A DNA stretch of 64,000 nt from Adenanthera pavonina (Eukaryota > Streptophyta > Magnoliopsida > Fabales > Fabaceae): NCBI GenBank assembly GCA_026686845.1, contig JAIVEN010000004.1:27498827-27562826 (forward strand), written 5' to 3'. Below the pieces are notes generated by a model that did no database searches, was not told the DNA's origin, and was given only the letters and a program-made list of their open reading frames with translations. Of the stretch, positions 13,082-25,900 are shown one piece after another; the first letter of the stretch is position 1; every line of letters begins with the position of its first letter. The translations under genes and the position numbers were made by a program.

Positions 13082-16000
13082 TTACAAATTCTCATCAAAA
13101 CTAGAGTCATCAATGCTTTCATTTTCACTTTCAAAGCTACCCTCATCATCACTTTCAATTTCCTTTTGTTGAACATGAAATTCAGATAACGGCTTTTCGA
13201 TGATATCATCTGGTACATCTTCCCTAACCAAATCAACTTCACAATCATCTTTTGATATAGAAAGATGTTTTGAGATCTCGAATGTTTCATCAGAATTAAA
13301 TTCTTGGCCATTTGAATGAGAAATTTCTCCCTTGTCAAATAAGTCTCTTGGAAGTGCCTTCAAAACATAGTGCCTATTTTTATTAAAAGGATCTTCAACA
13401 AAGAAGCATTGCTGTACTTGAGATGCTAACACAAATGGATCATCCTTGTACAATTTTCTATTGAAGTAAACACATGCAAGTCCATATTTGTCTTCTTCAC
13501 CTTCAAACCAATCACATTTAAATAACACATATTTAAAATGACCATAATAATCCAACTCTATGATATCAGTTATTGCCCCATAGTAGGTCACACAAATTTT
13601 TTCTGGATTTTCATCCTTTGTACTTTTAAAGCTCGAGGTAACTGCCACTAATGTCACACCACTATTTTGGGTTTTTCGCCTTGCATCACATTGCCTTGTA
13701 TGAAACCTGTATCCGTTAATAACATAACCTGAATACCTTTTGGAAATATCATTTGGTCCCCTAGACAACTGCTTTATCCAATCAGATATTTGCTCATTCA
13801 TTACACGTGTTTCAAACCATTGAATGAAATCTTCTCTTTGATTTTTAGCTTTACTCCACTTACTTCTCTTTTGGCAATTGTGAACATCAACCTCATGCTC
13901 CCTACAAAACAAACAACCCTTTTTTTTAATACAAGAAGAATAAAAAATTTCATTGTAGCAATAAAATGTTATAGTAAGTTAATAATAGTACCTAATGTAA
14001 TCTTGCACTTCATCACAATTAAATAAGATGTACCCATGGGCTTGATTTTTTGACTTGTGATCAAGAGAAAACAGTTTCTTGCCTCCAATAGGATGACCAT
14101 GTTAGGAATATCATCGCTATTTCGTCTCATTCTATTCATCTTAGTATCTACATCACTAGACAGATACCTTGAACAAAATGTTAGAGATTCTTTAGCCAAA
14201 TAAGCTTCAGCAATAGAACCTTCTGGGTGACTCTTATTACGAACAAAAGATTTTAAATCACCCAAATATCTTTCCATATAATACATCCACCGAAATTGAA
14301 CTGGTCCACCCAACCTAACCTCATTTGCAAGGTGAATAGGTAAATGAACCATTATGTCAAAGAAACTTGGAGGGAATATTCTCTCAAGTTGGCAAAGTGT
14401 TTCTGCAACCTCTGATTCCATGTGATCTAAACTTTCCACCTCTACAACCTTTTGGCATAAACTACGAAAGAAAGAACAAAATCGAATCAAAGGAATAGCA
14501 ACTTGGTGTGGGGTTATCCCTTGTATTGCTACTTGAAGCAAATAATGTAGTATAATATGAGTATCGTGACTCTTGTACCCAGAAACTTTTCCTTCCACAA
14601 CTTGTACACAACGTGAAATGTTGGAAGCAATACCATCAGGAAGTTTTACTGCCTTCAAAACACCACAAAAAATAGATTTCTCTTGTTTGGTTAAGGAGAA
14701 ACATGCTTTTGGGATCCTAGTCTTCTCACCATCAATTGATGCTTTCAAATGAAGTTTCTTTCTTATCCCCATATCTTCTAGGTCTAAACGAGCATTTTCA
14801 TGATCCTTTCTCTTCCCTTTAATCTCCAAGAGAGTCCCAATTGTATTATCACATATGTTCTTCTCTATGTGCATTACATCAAAATTATGGCGCAAAGTAT
14901 TATCCTTCCAATACGGCAATTGCCAAAAGATAGATTTTTTCTTCCATGGACTATTCCTTTTTTTCTTATCATTCCTCCCTAAGATATTAGGGAATTCTTT
15001 TAAGTCCTCTAAAATTCTTGTTGCATCTAACAAGGAGGGTGCAGATCTATATTCAGTCTCTCCATTAAAAGAAATTGTATTTGATCTCCACTTGTGATTT
15101 GAATCCAGAAAGACTCGATGACCCATATAGCAATGCTTATGACTATGTTTTAAGTAAATAGAAGAAGTTGCATAATTACATGCAGGGCAAGCCAACTTCC
15201 CTTTAGTGCTCCAACCAGATAGCATAGCATAAGCAGGGAAATCACTAACAGTCCACAAAAGTGCTGCACGCATTTGAAATGTTTGATTTTTGGAAATATC
15301 ATATGTTTCCACACCAACATCCCATAATAGTTTTAGCTCCTCAATAAGTGGTTGTAGATACACGTCAATTGCATTTCCTGGTGATTTCGGTCCAGGAATA
15401 ATCAATGATAGTATACAACTCTCTGCTTTCAAGCATAAATTTGGTGGATAATTATATATTGTTAATATCACAGGCCATGTGCTATGTGATAGGCTCATAG
15501 TCCTGAATGGATTAAACCCATCACTAGCCAACCCAAGCCTGATATTACGAGTATTAAGAGCAAAATTTGGTTACTTTGCATCAAAATTTTTCCATGCTTG
15601 GCCATCAGCAGGATGTCTTAGCTTACCATCCCTTGAACACTCTTCTGCATGCCATCTCAATGAATCAGCAGTCTTTGAACACATAAAGAGTCTTTTCAAT
15701 CTTGGAATTAAGGGAAAATGTCGTAGCACTTTAGCAGGAACTTTATGTGCCTTTTTAGATTCTTCAATATCACAATCTACTTCAGGATATTCTATCCATC
15801 TTGATGCTCCACAAATATGACACAAGTTGTCCTTCTCATGCTCTTTCCAGAACAACATGCAATTGTTAGGACATGCATCAATTTTTTTATAGTCTAAGCC
15901 CAAGTTCTTTATCATAGATTTTGTTTTATTGAAAGAGACAGGAATGTTCAAATCTGGTATGGCCTCTTTCAATAACTCTAGGAGAGCAGTGAATGATGCA

Positions 16001-16488
16001 TTGCTCCATCCATAGAGACATTTCAACAAATACAATCGAATAGTAAATGATAAGGTGGAGAATTTCTTACAACCAGAATATAACTCTTGTTTTGCATCCT
16101 CAACTAGTTTATAAAATTTCTTTGCACCTTCATTTAAGCCTTCATGTACAACATTTGCTTCAGCCACATCATTAAATGTTTCAAACAATAAGCCATCAAT
16201 ATCATCAAATGAGTCATTACCATCACTATTACTATCAATATCCATAGGACATAACTCTTCACCATGGTATATCCACTCTCTGTAGCCTTCCAAAAAACCC
16301 TTACTTATTAAATGATTAAATAATACATCTCTTTTTTCCCAACTATCATTGCAGCATACAGCACAAGGGCACAAAATCTCTTCTCCTTTAAACTTTCCTT
16401 TGGTGAATGCAACATCCAAAAAGTGTATAACGCCATTAATATACTCTTCACAATATCGAGGCAAGTCAATCCAATCCTTGTTTATCAT
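13082..16488 (-). pseudogene. TNP2/TnpD-type CACTA transposase, broken
   Basis: Catalytic CACTA transposase gene. I start at the Met of MINKDWIDLPRYCEEY (16488), which puts the family motif near residue 5, rather than at the ATG 13 codons upstream. Order: transposase-associated domain (about residues 1-75, with LCPCAVCCN and REWIYHGEE); Transposase_21/TNP2 core including CPNNCMLFWKEHEKDNLCHI, ASDGFNPFRTMSLSHSTWPV and the cysteine-rich GKLACPACNYATSSIYLKHS; DUF4218 region (GPVQFRWMYYMERYLGDLKS); a 90-bp intron (13902-13991) with GT-AG ends; then the DUF4216 region and an acidic C terminus (13901-13082). Defects: an in-frame TAA at 15571-15573 where relatives have Tyr (FDAK-stop-PNFALN), and a frameshift near 14100, after which DUF4218 continues in another frame as HPIGGKKLFSLDHKSKNQAH. 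Otherwise full length (about 1,100 codons) and well conserved, so inactivation looks fairly recent. Confidence 0.9.
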
Positions 16489-16529
16489 GATTAATTTACT
16501 GACCAAAAAAAATTTTCCAAACGACAATT

Positions 16530-18235
16530 AATTAAAGGAATAATCATATTGAACTCCATCAGGCTTCTTCCTTCATTGCCTAATTATATTGAATCTACAT
16601 ATAATATAAAAAATCTAACAAGCGATTCCTTTAAAAAAATTCTAACAAGCAACATTGGTCATGAGCTATGAGTTAAAGGCTCTATACATATAACAATTAG
16701 ACATGAATTCTAAAAAAGAAGCAACTAATAATTATTTCAAAACTATGGAATTAGATTAGGTGCCACACAGCGCACGCACTTACACACACACAAACCTATT
16801 TTTAACTTGATTAATATTTTGAGATTAGGTTGTAATTTTTGCTTGACATGCAGATGTACTTTTGAAGATCAGAAAATTTAATTGTCACTAACCTGTAAAA
16901 GTTAATTGTTTTACACCACAAATTGAAATATTTTTTTAAATTTATCATTTACATGTATCAAATCTACTTCTATGTAAGTTCCACAACTGTTTAATGATAA
17001 TAAAATTATAGAAATGTTAATAGGACAAACAATGCAGTTTCCAGTAGTGATCAACAAAAGCTTTTTATGAATTTAAGAAGATAAAAGTTCACTTCTCACT
17101 AACTTCTCCATGATAAAAGTTATACATGTACTATTAATTTTTATTTTAAAATAAAATATATCACTAATTTCTATCTATAAACTATATTTTATATTCGTAG
17201 CTTCTCTAATCCTGTCCTCATTCTCTATTTTTCTCTATTTTTCTTCTCCGCTTTTCTTAATTGTTCTTATTAATTTATGCAATTTTTCTACTACACATTA
17301 TTGTTATGATTAAAATATAAGGTTATGGGTGTGATGTGTTACTTGTATTTTATTTTTTAAAATTAAACAATTATGCGTGCCATGCCACACACTATGGTTC
17401 AGGGGCACCTATAGAAACATTGTGCCAGACACCATCAACAACTATTAAGTGAAAATATTCAGTAAATATTTGAAAGTCTTTTTCCAGCAATTATCTACTG
17501 CTCTCCCAAGATAGTTGTTAATCCAGTAGGTCACAGACTAATCAATTATAAAGTGCCATCAAGTCGGCCTACAAGATCCTAAGCACTTAGAATATGAGTA
17601 GAGGGGAGATGCCAAGCAATTAGATCTTTCACCTTGTGGTGCAGTACTTGAGGAATTAGGTACAGTATGAGGAAAGTCCCAAAAGATAGAAAGTTTTAAA
17701 AATCTTGGATAATTGTACAATGGGACAGTTTAGAAAATATATCCGGATACGAAAAATTTCAATTCATTACATAACTCCATCTCAAGATAACTTGCCTTAT
17801 GACCGTCCTTATTAGCCAGGCTATACCAATCATCAAATTCTACCAAATCAATGCCCTCACTACAAAAATGTTTACCAATGACAGAAAAAATCAACAATCT
17901 TACACAATTTTGCTGAACACACAAAACTTTAAAATGAAATCGTATTGATTTGCTAAGACTTACTGTGATGGCATGGCAGAATCCTGAGCTTCTCTCCTAC
18001 GCTATATTCTTCAAGGCATATGGTTACAATCATCAAATCATTCAAATTATTAGCAAATTCATAAAAAGGTTAAGAATAGCAAGTATAGTTACAATCACTC
18101 TCATACAGCAATTTAAGATTAAGAATAGCAAAACCCACATGAATAATTTTTTTTATGGAAATCTATATCTACAATTTCATAAATCATTCAGAAGATTTAA
18201 AAATAGGAAAAAAAAATTCCAACTAACCTAGTGAT
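16530..18235 (-). other. AT-rich region upstream of the CACTA-1 transposase
   Basis: Very AT-rich sequence between the transposase start and a GC-richer block at 18240-18830. Polypyrimidine tracts and splice-like signals would fit a long 5' intron of the transposase transcript, but no coding homology was seen. Confidence 0.35.
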
Positions 18236-18830
18236 GGAGGAAACGCTGTAATGAAGCTCCAAGATCTTCAAGCTTCACCTTCCCAAATACCCAGTAAGCA
18301 CTAAATTGAAGCAGAAAAAACAGATAAGAGGGAAACACTTAATCACCAAACTGAAGGAACAGAGAAGAGGGCAATCCTTAAGCACTAAACTTAATGAACA
18401 GAGAAGAGGGCGAGGCAGTGATTGATGTCCTATTACCGACGGAAGCTGAAATACCTTTCATCAAAGATGGTAAGACAGTCTTTAGATGGGCAGCAAGATG
18501 ACGGGAAGACGCCGACGATTGGAGCTCCTTCAGATGACTGGAACTCCTTCTTCAACGGCTGTCTTCAGCGAGGCAAGAAGAAGAGGCTGTGTTTGATTGC
18601 ACGATGCCCTGTTTTTTAGCAATGGTGAGGCAAGAAGAGGCTTGACTAACGGTGATCTTCAGTACGCACGAGGAAGAATGGAGAGAAAAGTTTGAAACCG
18701 CTCGGTGTTTGGGTCGTTTTTGGGTCTTCAAATACCCCCTGTTTCCTTTTTTTTTTCTCCTAATACCGCCAAAAGAAAACTTTCCAGCGCCAAAATGTCC
18801 AAGCAAAAAAAAAGGCACCATGTCATCAAT
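18236..18830 (-). promoter_or_regulatory. Possible promoter and leader of the CACTA-1 genes
   Basis: A GC-richer island within AT-rich DNA, with an 89-codon minus-strand open frame (18552-18821) of no recognised homology. Autonomous CACTA elements usually place a GC-rich leader upstream of the transposase genes, and the strand and position fit. This is inference from composition and context only. Confidence 0.3.
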
Positions 18831-21519
18831 TGTTTAGAAAAAGGCGCTGACCCTTAAGCTTTAATACGTTCAGTACTCGTCCATGATATTTGAAATATCA
18901 CACTAACTTTTTTGTCACACAAATATTTCAGATCAATTATTTTTTCCACATAACAAATACATGTATGTGATATTTGAAAACCCAGATTATAACTTAAAAA
19001 AATATGAACTAATTTTTTTTTATGAAGTGCTGATAACTTATTTTTATGGCTTGTAAGCACATATAAAATATTTATTTTAAATATAAATCCCAAGTGAATT
19101 TTTTGGGTCTTGGAACAGGAGTATTTTTTGCCAATGAACAACAAGAAAATCTCAACATCTAAAATATTTAAACATATTAAAAAAAATTATTAAATGCCAT
19201 TTATGAGTTTTATATATAATTATATTTTAAATATTATGAACACTGTAAATGAATATATAAAAGAAAATGTTTCTGTTATGATTCATAGGAAAAATAGTAA
19301 ATTCATAATATTCTACAAGATTTAAAAATTTGAAGATATTAAAATATAAAATATTCTTAGGTTATCTTTAAAGATTATAGAGCAAAACTTAATGATTATC
19401 TTTTGATATATAAAAACAAAAATAGAATAAAAGAAATCAAGAGGTTATCTTTTAAAATCTTACTAACTTCCCTATCCATAGAATTTGAAAAAAATATAAA
19501 AATAATACAAAAAAAAAATAAATTAATAATAATAAGTATCTTTTAAATGGGATTCAATAATCTTCAAAAAGATAAGGAAATCAAAATATTATTTTTATAG
19601 AATTCTTATCTTCAAAATTTAAAATATTTTAAATTAAAAAAATGAATAATAGTCACTAGGGAATGAGAATTTTAGATATTGTGAGACCAAATGTGGGTAA
19701 GATTGAGTCTCAAGAAGAAAGCAAAAGAGAAAGAAAAAGAAAGCTCAGAAATCCACAAAATACAAGGTTAGTTTCCTATCTCTCCTGCAAATCTCCTTTC
19801 CGCGCAAATTAGCATTTAATTGTATTTGGTTAGTTTTCTATCTCTCCTGCACATATGCTTTTCACACATATATCTGTATGATTTAATTTGGAAGTTTTCA
19901 ATTTACTGCTTGCGTCCTTGAAACACATGTATAATGGACAGGGGGTATTTTAATAGTGTAGGATTAATATTTGGTCACTCACATGGGATCCTTTCTTTTA
20001 TAGTCTCACAGTAGTCAAGGGATGATAACATTCTACTTTAAGGTTTAATATTAATAAATCGATGCCTCACATTCTCATAATAGTACCATTATGCTTTGTC
20101 ATGTTTTAGAATAAATATTATTATAACTTGATATTGTCATAAACAAATCAGCCTTTTTCTCCTTAAATCACGAGGGATATTAATTATTTCTGTGGCCACT
20201 TATAGTATAGATTAAAAAACTATGAGTAATACCAATTTTTGTCATAGCAATCTATACCTTTTAAAAAACATAATCTCAAGAAATCTGAAAGTAGGAGCAA
20301 TGTTTCTAAAAAAAATGTTTTCTTCCTCTTTAAAAATTATTTCTTTTCTAATTGTTTTGATTATTTATCATAAGGGTGCCAATTGTCCTTGTGGGCACTA
20401 AAAGTGTTATTTAACAAATTATGAGTGATATTAATTTTCATTATAGTTACTTATATTTTAGAATATATATATAACTGAAAAAAAAAACAAACAGAACTTT
20501 TTATTAGTAATTTCTCTTTTCTTTCCACATTTTAGAACTTGCTATAACTATGAGTGATACCAATTTTCACCATAAATATTAATCAAAGGAAATTTTTTCT
20601 CAAATAAATCTAACGAGTATACTCAATGTTTCTTCTCAATTTTTAGAAAAATTATTTTTTCTTTAACAAAAAAGAATATATCATGTGATTTACTTTAGGA
20701 AATAGAAATTAAACAATAATTTTTAAAATGAACACCAACCAACTTTTTACCTTGAACTATGTGGACTTTAATCTCTTCTAAGGGTACGTAGGCCCTAGAC
20801 TCAAATTCTAAGTCAAGTCCCCTCTTTATAAAAATATAATATTTTTCCTCTTTTTGGCTAAATAATCACATATAATTAAAAAGGATAATTAAAATAATAA
20901 TTAAGACCTTATTATTATAGCATAATGAATTTAGGGTAACCATTCTCTCGAACGGATGGCGTAGGGTACCTAACACCTTCCCTACACACAACCAACTCCC
21001 GAACCTTACTCTTTTGTTCGTAGATCATCATTTTCTATTTTATAGGTTTTTCAGAATTTTTCCTTGGTGGCAACTCCATTTTTATTTTCAGTTAAAAGTT
21101 GGGTGCGACAAATATAAAATAATTTTGACTTTGTATATAACTCTGAATATTTTAATACTTGAGTACCCATGGCCAAATTTTCTTTTTTACTTGCGTACAC
21201 ACCAAAAACGAGATCAATAATATATCTAAGAGGTACTTTCCTTCTGATCGTGCATTTGATGAAATCTATAATAGTATCTCATCTAAGAGGTACTTTCCTT
21301 CTGATCACGGAGATACAAAAACGTTAACATTTAATAAATGAGAAACGGATCATGAAGACAAACCAATAAAAAAGACGGAAGGAGCGTATGGTAGCGTATA
21401 TCTTTTCCTTATCCTTTTTATTGGTTTTCCTTCTTGATTTTGTTGTTGTTGTTTTCTTATACTGGTCTCTGGCCCTTTGCATTACAAAAAAATATATATA
21501 TAGAAAAAGTATAAGAACA
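18831..21519. other. AT-rich interior of CACTA-1 with an LTR-end-like fragment
   Basis: Mostly extreme AT-rich DNA. A loosely repeated word near TATGAGTGATACCAATTTTC occurs at about 20220, 20420 and 20550. At about 20940-21110 a GC-richer block (GGATGGCGTAGGGTACC, then AACACCTTCCCTAC, then GGTGGCAACTCC, ending GGGTGCGACA) looks like the end of another LTR element inserted here, but no partner end was found. A 26-bp word containing AAGAGGTACTTTCCTTCTGA occurs twice near 21228 and 21286. No gene. Confidence 0.4.
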
Positions 21520-21858
21520 TTTCCAAAATGTTGCCAAAAGTTATATTGAGAGTGGTTCTATGGGAACAATTATTTTTGTTGCCTATCATAAAAGGAACAT
21601 TTTTTCAATGTTGCCACAGGAGTAATTTTATAGGCAACATTTATTTATTGTTGCCTATTTTAGAATTACATTACAACAATTTAAAAATGTTGCCTATTTC
21701 ATTATAGGTAACAGTTATGAAAGGTTGCCTTATATTTTGTTGTTTAAAGTTGAAAATAATAGTTACATTTTCACAAATGTTTCCTATTAATATATTAAGC
21801 AACATTTTTATAATTGTTACTAAGAAAAGTATTGCCGTATCTGAAAAATGTTGTAGTG
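21520..21858. repeat. Right terminal and subterminal repeats of CACTA-1
   Basis: Array of AAATGTTGCC-like words in both orientations, ending in AAAAATGTTGTAGTG, the inverted partner of the left end. The GGT target duplication follows at 21859-21861. Confidence 0.85.
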
Positions 21859-22194
21859 GGTCCTGGTTGGTCAAATTGCCTTGGGTGGCAATTGGAAGTT
21901 GTAAATGGTGAGTTTTGATTGAAAAGTGACTAAAATGGTGTCGGGTGTCCAAAATCTCCATTTAAAAATGGATTAAGATGAAATTGATATCTATAGATAG
22001 ATTGGTACAAGATTGATTTGTAAGAGTTGGAATTAGGTCAATCAGAGGTCGAAGCATAAAGTTATGTGCTTTGGAAGTTCGCCCTGAATGTTGGAATTTG
22101 CTGGTATAAAACTAGTAAGGGGCTCTACGGTGCTAGGGAAGTAGGCTGTGGTTCCAGTGAAATTGAGGGCATCAGAGCCGCTGCGATACTGTAG

Positions 22195-22490
22195 CACTAC
22201 TATAGATTTGGGCTTTAGGAATGCCCATTCGGGAACGTTTTCAATGAAAATGTTCTCGAATATACTTTTAGGCACATTTTCGGGATGAAAGGTACTTGAA
22301 AGTTATTCTTTTGGTACGTTTAAAAGACAGAATGTTCCCCAAAATTGACATTTCGGAACATTTATAAAGGCAAAGGTTCCCTAAAAATCTTTGAAAACAT
22401 TTATAGGAGAACACGTTCCCGACAAATATAAGCCTTTTGGAATGTTTCTTTTATTAAAATGTTCCCAATAAGTTTTTCAGAGCTAGGATT
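22195..22490. repeat. Left subterminal repeats of CACTA-2
   Basis: Repeated words such as GGGAACGTTTTC, GAACATTT and AATGTTCCC in both orientations follow the left terminus and recur at the right end (27515-27823). Confidence 0.7.
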
Positions 22491-22539
22491 CAATTTAATT
22501 TTTTTTTTCTAATTTCAGCTTTAGTAAAATCATCAAGAC

Positions 22540-22910
22540 CTACTCCTTGCCCTAAAGATCAAACATCTTCGAAGTTCAAAGCCTTCCGTTCACTCTCTCA
22601 CTCTCTCATCCATTCCTGCCACCATCGAGCTCGTCTACTACCGTCAAGCCCATCTGCCACCACCCCTTCCTGTTTGGACCTCCTCTTTATCAACATTCAC
22701 GTAAGCTTGTCCACTACCACCACCCCTTTTCGCGGTGCCAGTTCACCCCTGTTTTAGCATCCTCTTTATCAACATTTACTTCGATTGGCTATTGGCGGCG
22801 CGAGTTCACCACCTCCAGTTGGTTCACCATTAGTGAAATCCAACTTTGGTCAACACCTCACTTGAAGCTTGCTTCAGTTTTCATGATGAAACCCAAAAAG
22901 GAACTATAAG
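22540..22910 (+). other. CT-rich leader-like block in CACTA-2
   Basis: A pyrimidine-rich block with CTCTCTCACTCTCTCATCC and repeated CCACCACCCC words, unlike the AT-rich DNA around it. It looks like the 5' leader of a plant transcript with introns downstream. No open frame of useful length and no homology was recognised. Confidence 0.3.
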
Positions 22911-25900
22911 TATTAATTTTTGCCTTGCCAAAAAGAAATATTCTATTGGTTATGTATTAAGTTTTTTTCCTTACTCGGTGCTTAGATTCAGACTGCATAA
23001 TTAATCTCAAAAAGTAGCTATTTGTTTACTCACTTATGGATCAAGATACTCTCATTCCTCTTTCTCCTAAGAGATTTTTGGAAAAACAACGTGTTTGTTC
23101 CTAGATATATGTATTTTTAATTTTTTTGGTTTTACGTAAAAGTACTATCAGTTACAAAATCTTTTGGTTATTTGCTCATTTTTTTTCATGTGAGGGATAT
23201 GAATTGCAACTGACAACCTTTTACAAGAAAATTACCTCACAAATTTTTAGTTTGACTTAGTGTCATTATCCCAAATCTATATCACTTTGGTTGCATGTGT
23301 TTTGTTTAAATTAATAGACCTTTATAATTGGCTCCCTAACCATTCTTACTGCTGTCTTTAATATCATTATAAAGTTGTTATCTTGGAGACTTTGAGGTTA
23401 GAAGGGTACTATTTCCAAGCACTAGATGTTTTTTATTGCAGGGAATAAAACTTAAGACATGGCTCTAGTGGCCAATGAAGCTTAAAAGGCATTAAAGACC
23501 AGAAGGGGCAAATATTTGGTGTTCAATTTGGATTTGAGATGGCCTATGATAGGTTTGGTTTGGGTTTCTCATATAGGTCCAAATTAGATTAATGGTTGCT
23601 GTTCTTTTGTGGTATCTCCTATTGCTATTATTGATCTTGGTTGTTGTTTGGTTGTAAGGGGTGAATGTTTCACATCTTCAGTTTACTTATGGTGATAGGC
23701 TGCTAAGTTTCAATTTAAACATTCTAATATGCTGTAATTTTTTAGTTTGTGGTAACATTCGATTTCCTGGAGGGATCTTTTGGATCATGATTTTTTCCCT
23801 TTTACATTAGGTCCTTTTCAGCTTGGTTTATGATTTCATTTTTTGAAGGTTATAAGAACATAATATGTATTCGAACATTGAGAATCATGAGTAACTATAA
23901 TTCCTCATGGTGCTATGGTGCACTTGGGTTTCCTCACTTCGTTCCGAATGAGAACCATTTCATGACAAGGGAGTAGCTTTTTTATATGACTTTTATATGA
24001 CCCTTAGTGGCAGGGGTACTGAGTAGGTAGTTTCAGATTTTCCCTTTATTTTTAGGTAGTTTCATATTCTAAATGAGAACCATTTCATTAGAAAAAAACA
24101 ATGTAGCTCTAAATTTAAAGCAGTTCAGCGCCTATTGCTACTTTCAGTTGTTCTAGAAAGTACTCTGAAACCAGTTCAGCTTGAATTAAATATATAGTTA
24201 AACCATTGTTTTAAATGCTTTCTAAAAGCACTCTTAAAAGTAGTCAATCATCATAGTTAGTTATGGGACAAGTACCTTATCTCTTATGGAAACCTTGTTA
24301 TCAAGAAAGTGACAAGTTTTGGCTGTAAAAAATCATTGGCATATGACATTACTGTTGCATGCTGTGGATTTTTGCTGGGTTTAATATCAATTGCTTGTCA
24401 CATGCTCGTTGGCCAAATATATTGGTAGTTCACTTCTTTCTCTTGAATGCTTTCTTTTCGTGTATACTAAATATCTCCATAGTTTTCTTTCTTAAGGGAA
24501 AAGTGGAAGCCAATTTTCCTTTATTTATTTAGATTCCTTTTAATTTTGTTGTTGCTATGCTGGTTTTAACTTTCCTTTGAATCACATTGTACAGAGGAAA
24601 GGAAATTTAGAAACCTCTAGATCTGACACTTCTTTTTGTTGGTAGTGAGGTAATATTCTTGATGCATCTCTATGAATAGTTCATGTTGGTAAATGGAGTT
24701 GTAGACAATTGATCTTCTTAGGTGTCATATATCATCAGTTAATCTCTTTGTTTTTTATAACTTTGTTGATATTTTATATCACATTGATAGGCAACTAATT
24801 ATGATTTCGTGATCACTTATTAGTTTAGAAGATATATATACAAGGCCTTGAGTATTCATGAGATTCTTGCAATAGAAAAGAAGCTTGATGTGAGCACAAC
24901 CACTTGTCACAAAGTATTGGAGATTCTTGGGTCATCATCTCCTCCAAAGGATGTGTTTTATCTAAGCCTTAAAAGTTAATCAATCAAGGTTTGTTTTTAA
25001 CATATTTATTAATTATTAATTTTGCTATTTTGAGTACTTATTTAAGACAATGGATTGATTGCAGCTTTCTATTTCAGTAGTCATGCTCTTTTGCTCCTTT
25101 AATGGAAGTATGTTTGATTTCCAGTACATGCAACTTTAACATAGTGGTTGCAATTTCATATTTTATCCTAGTTATGTAGTTTTGATAATTTAGTCTTGTT
25201 TTACCCATTTACAGCTAGCCTTTACTAGCACTATTAGCTTTTTTCATTTTTTTTCCTATGGTCAATTATATTAAGTATGAGGAGGCTATGAATTCGCTCA
25301 ATATCTTAAAAAATTCTTGGTGATACCATGCTTTATGGTGTTCATTTGCATAATTATCAGTGAGTAGGAATGCTCTTAGGACAGTGGTGCTACTGAGTAT
25401 GATTGACATTTGTGGGAGACTAGGATGGTTGTGAGGGAAGGTCCTAAGTTTATGTTTTAGTGATCTTAGGTGGACTTGTTTGTATTTGAAACTTTTATTT
25501 CTTTTCTTGCAATCTGTGTGCTTTTTGTTGTTATGTTGAAGAATAATGTACAAGACTTTGAATGGGCTTTATTAGTGCATGCAAGCATACAGTTGATAAT
25601 GTCATTATTATATGTTCATAATAAATATTCTTGTATCAAGATATATACTTATATCTTTTCATAAGTTAGCATACGAATTATTGAATAGAGAAAAGGTAAG
25701 AGAATGATGTCTATTATATATATATGCATAACAGATACTATCAAATGATATATATTGTCTAAATCTTAGCTGCATTGTGATAAAACTATAGGAAAGGAAG
25801 GAACAAAACAAAATCTAGCACCATTTACATGGGTACAAGAATTTTTAAATAGTATAATTTTAAGAATATATATAATTCTTAGAGGAAATTGTTGTAGTGG

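Larger units (their letters stand above)
8744..21858 (-). mobile_element. CACTA-1, complete 13.1-kb CACTA (En/Spm) transposon
   Basis: The termini are CACTACAACATTTTT at 8744 and its exact reverse complement ending at 21858, flanked by GGT duplications and inserted in an LTR-A. Both ends carry subterminal arrays built on AAATGTTGCC-like words. Inside are the two genes typical of autonomous CACTA elements, both read on the minus strand: a TNP2/TnpD-type transposase (13082-16488) and a Transposase_24 (Ptta/En/Spm) protein (10436-12686). Both are broken, so the copy looks unable to move itself, though its ends could respond to enzyme from elsewhere. The unusually large size is partly due to a long AT-rich upstream region (16.5-21.5 kb). 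Confidence 0.92.
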
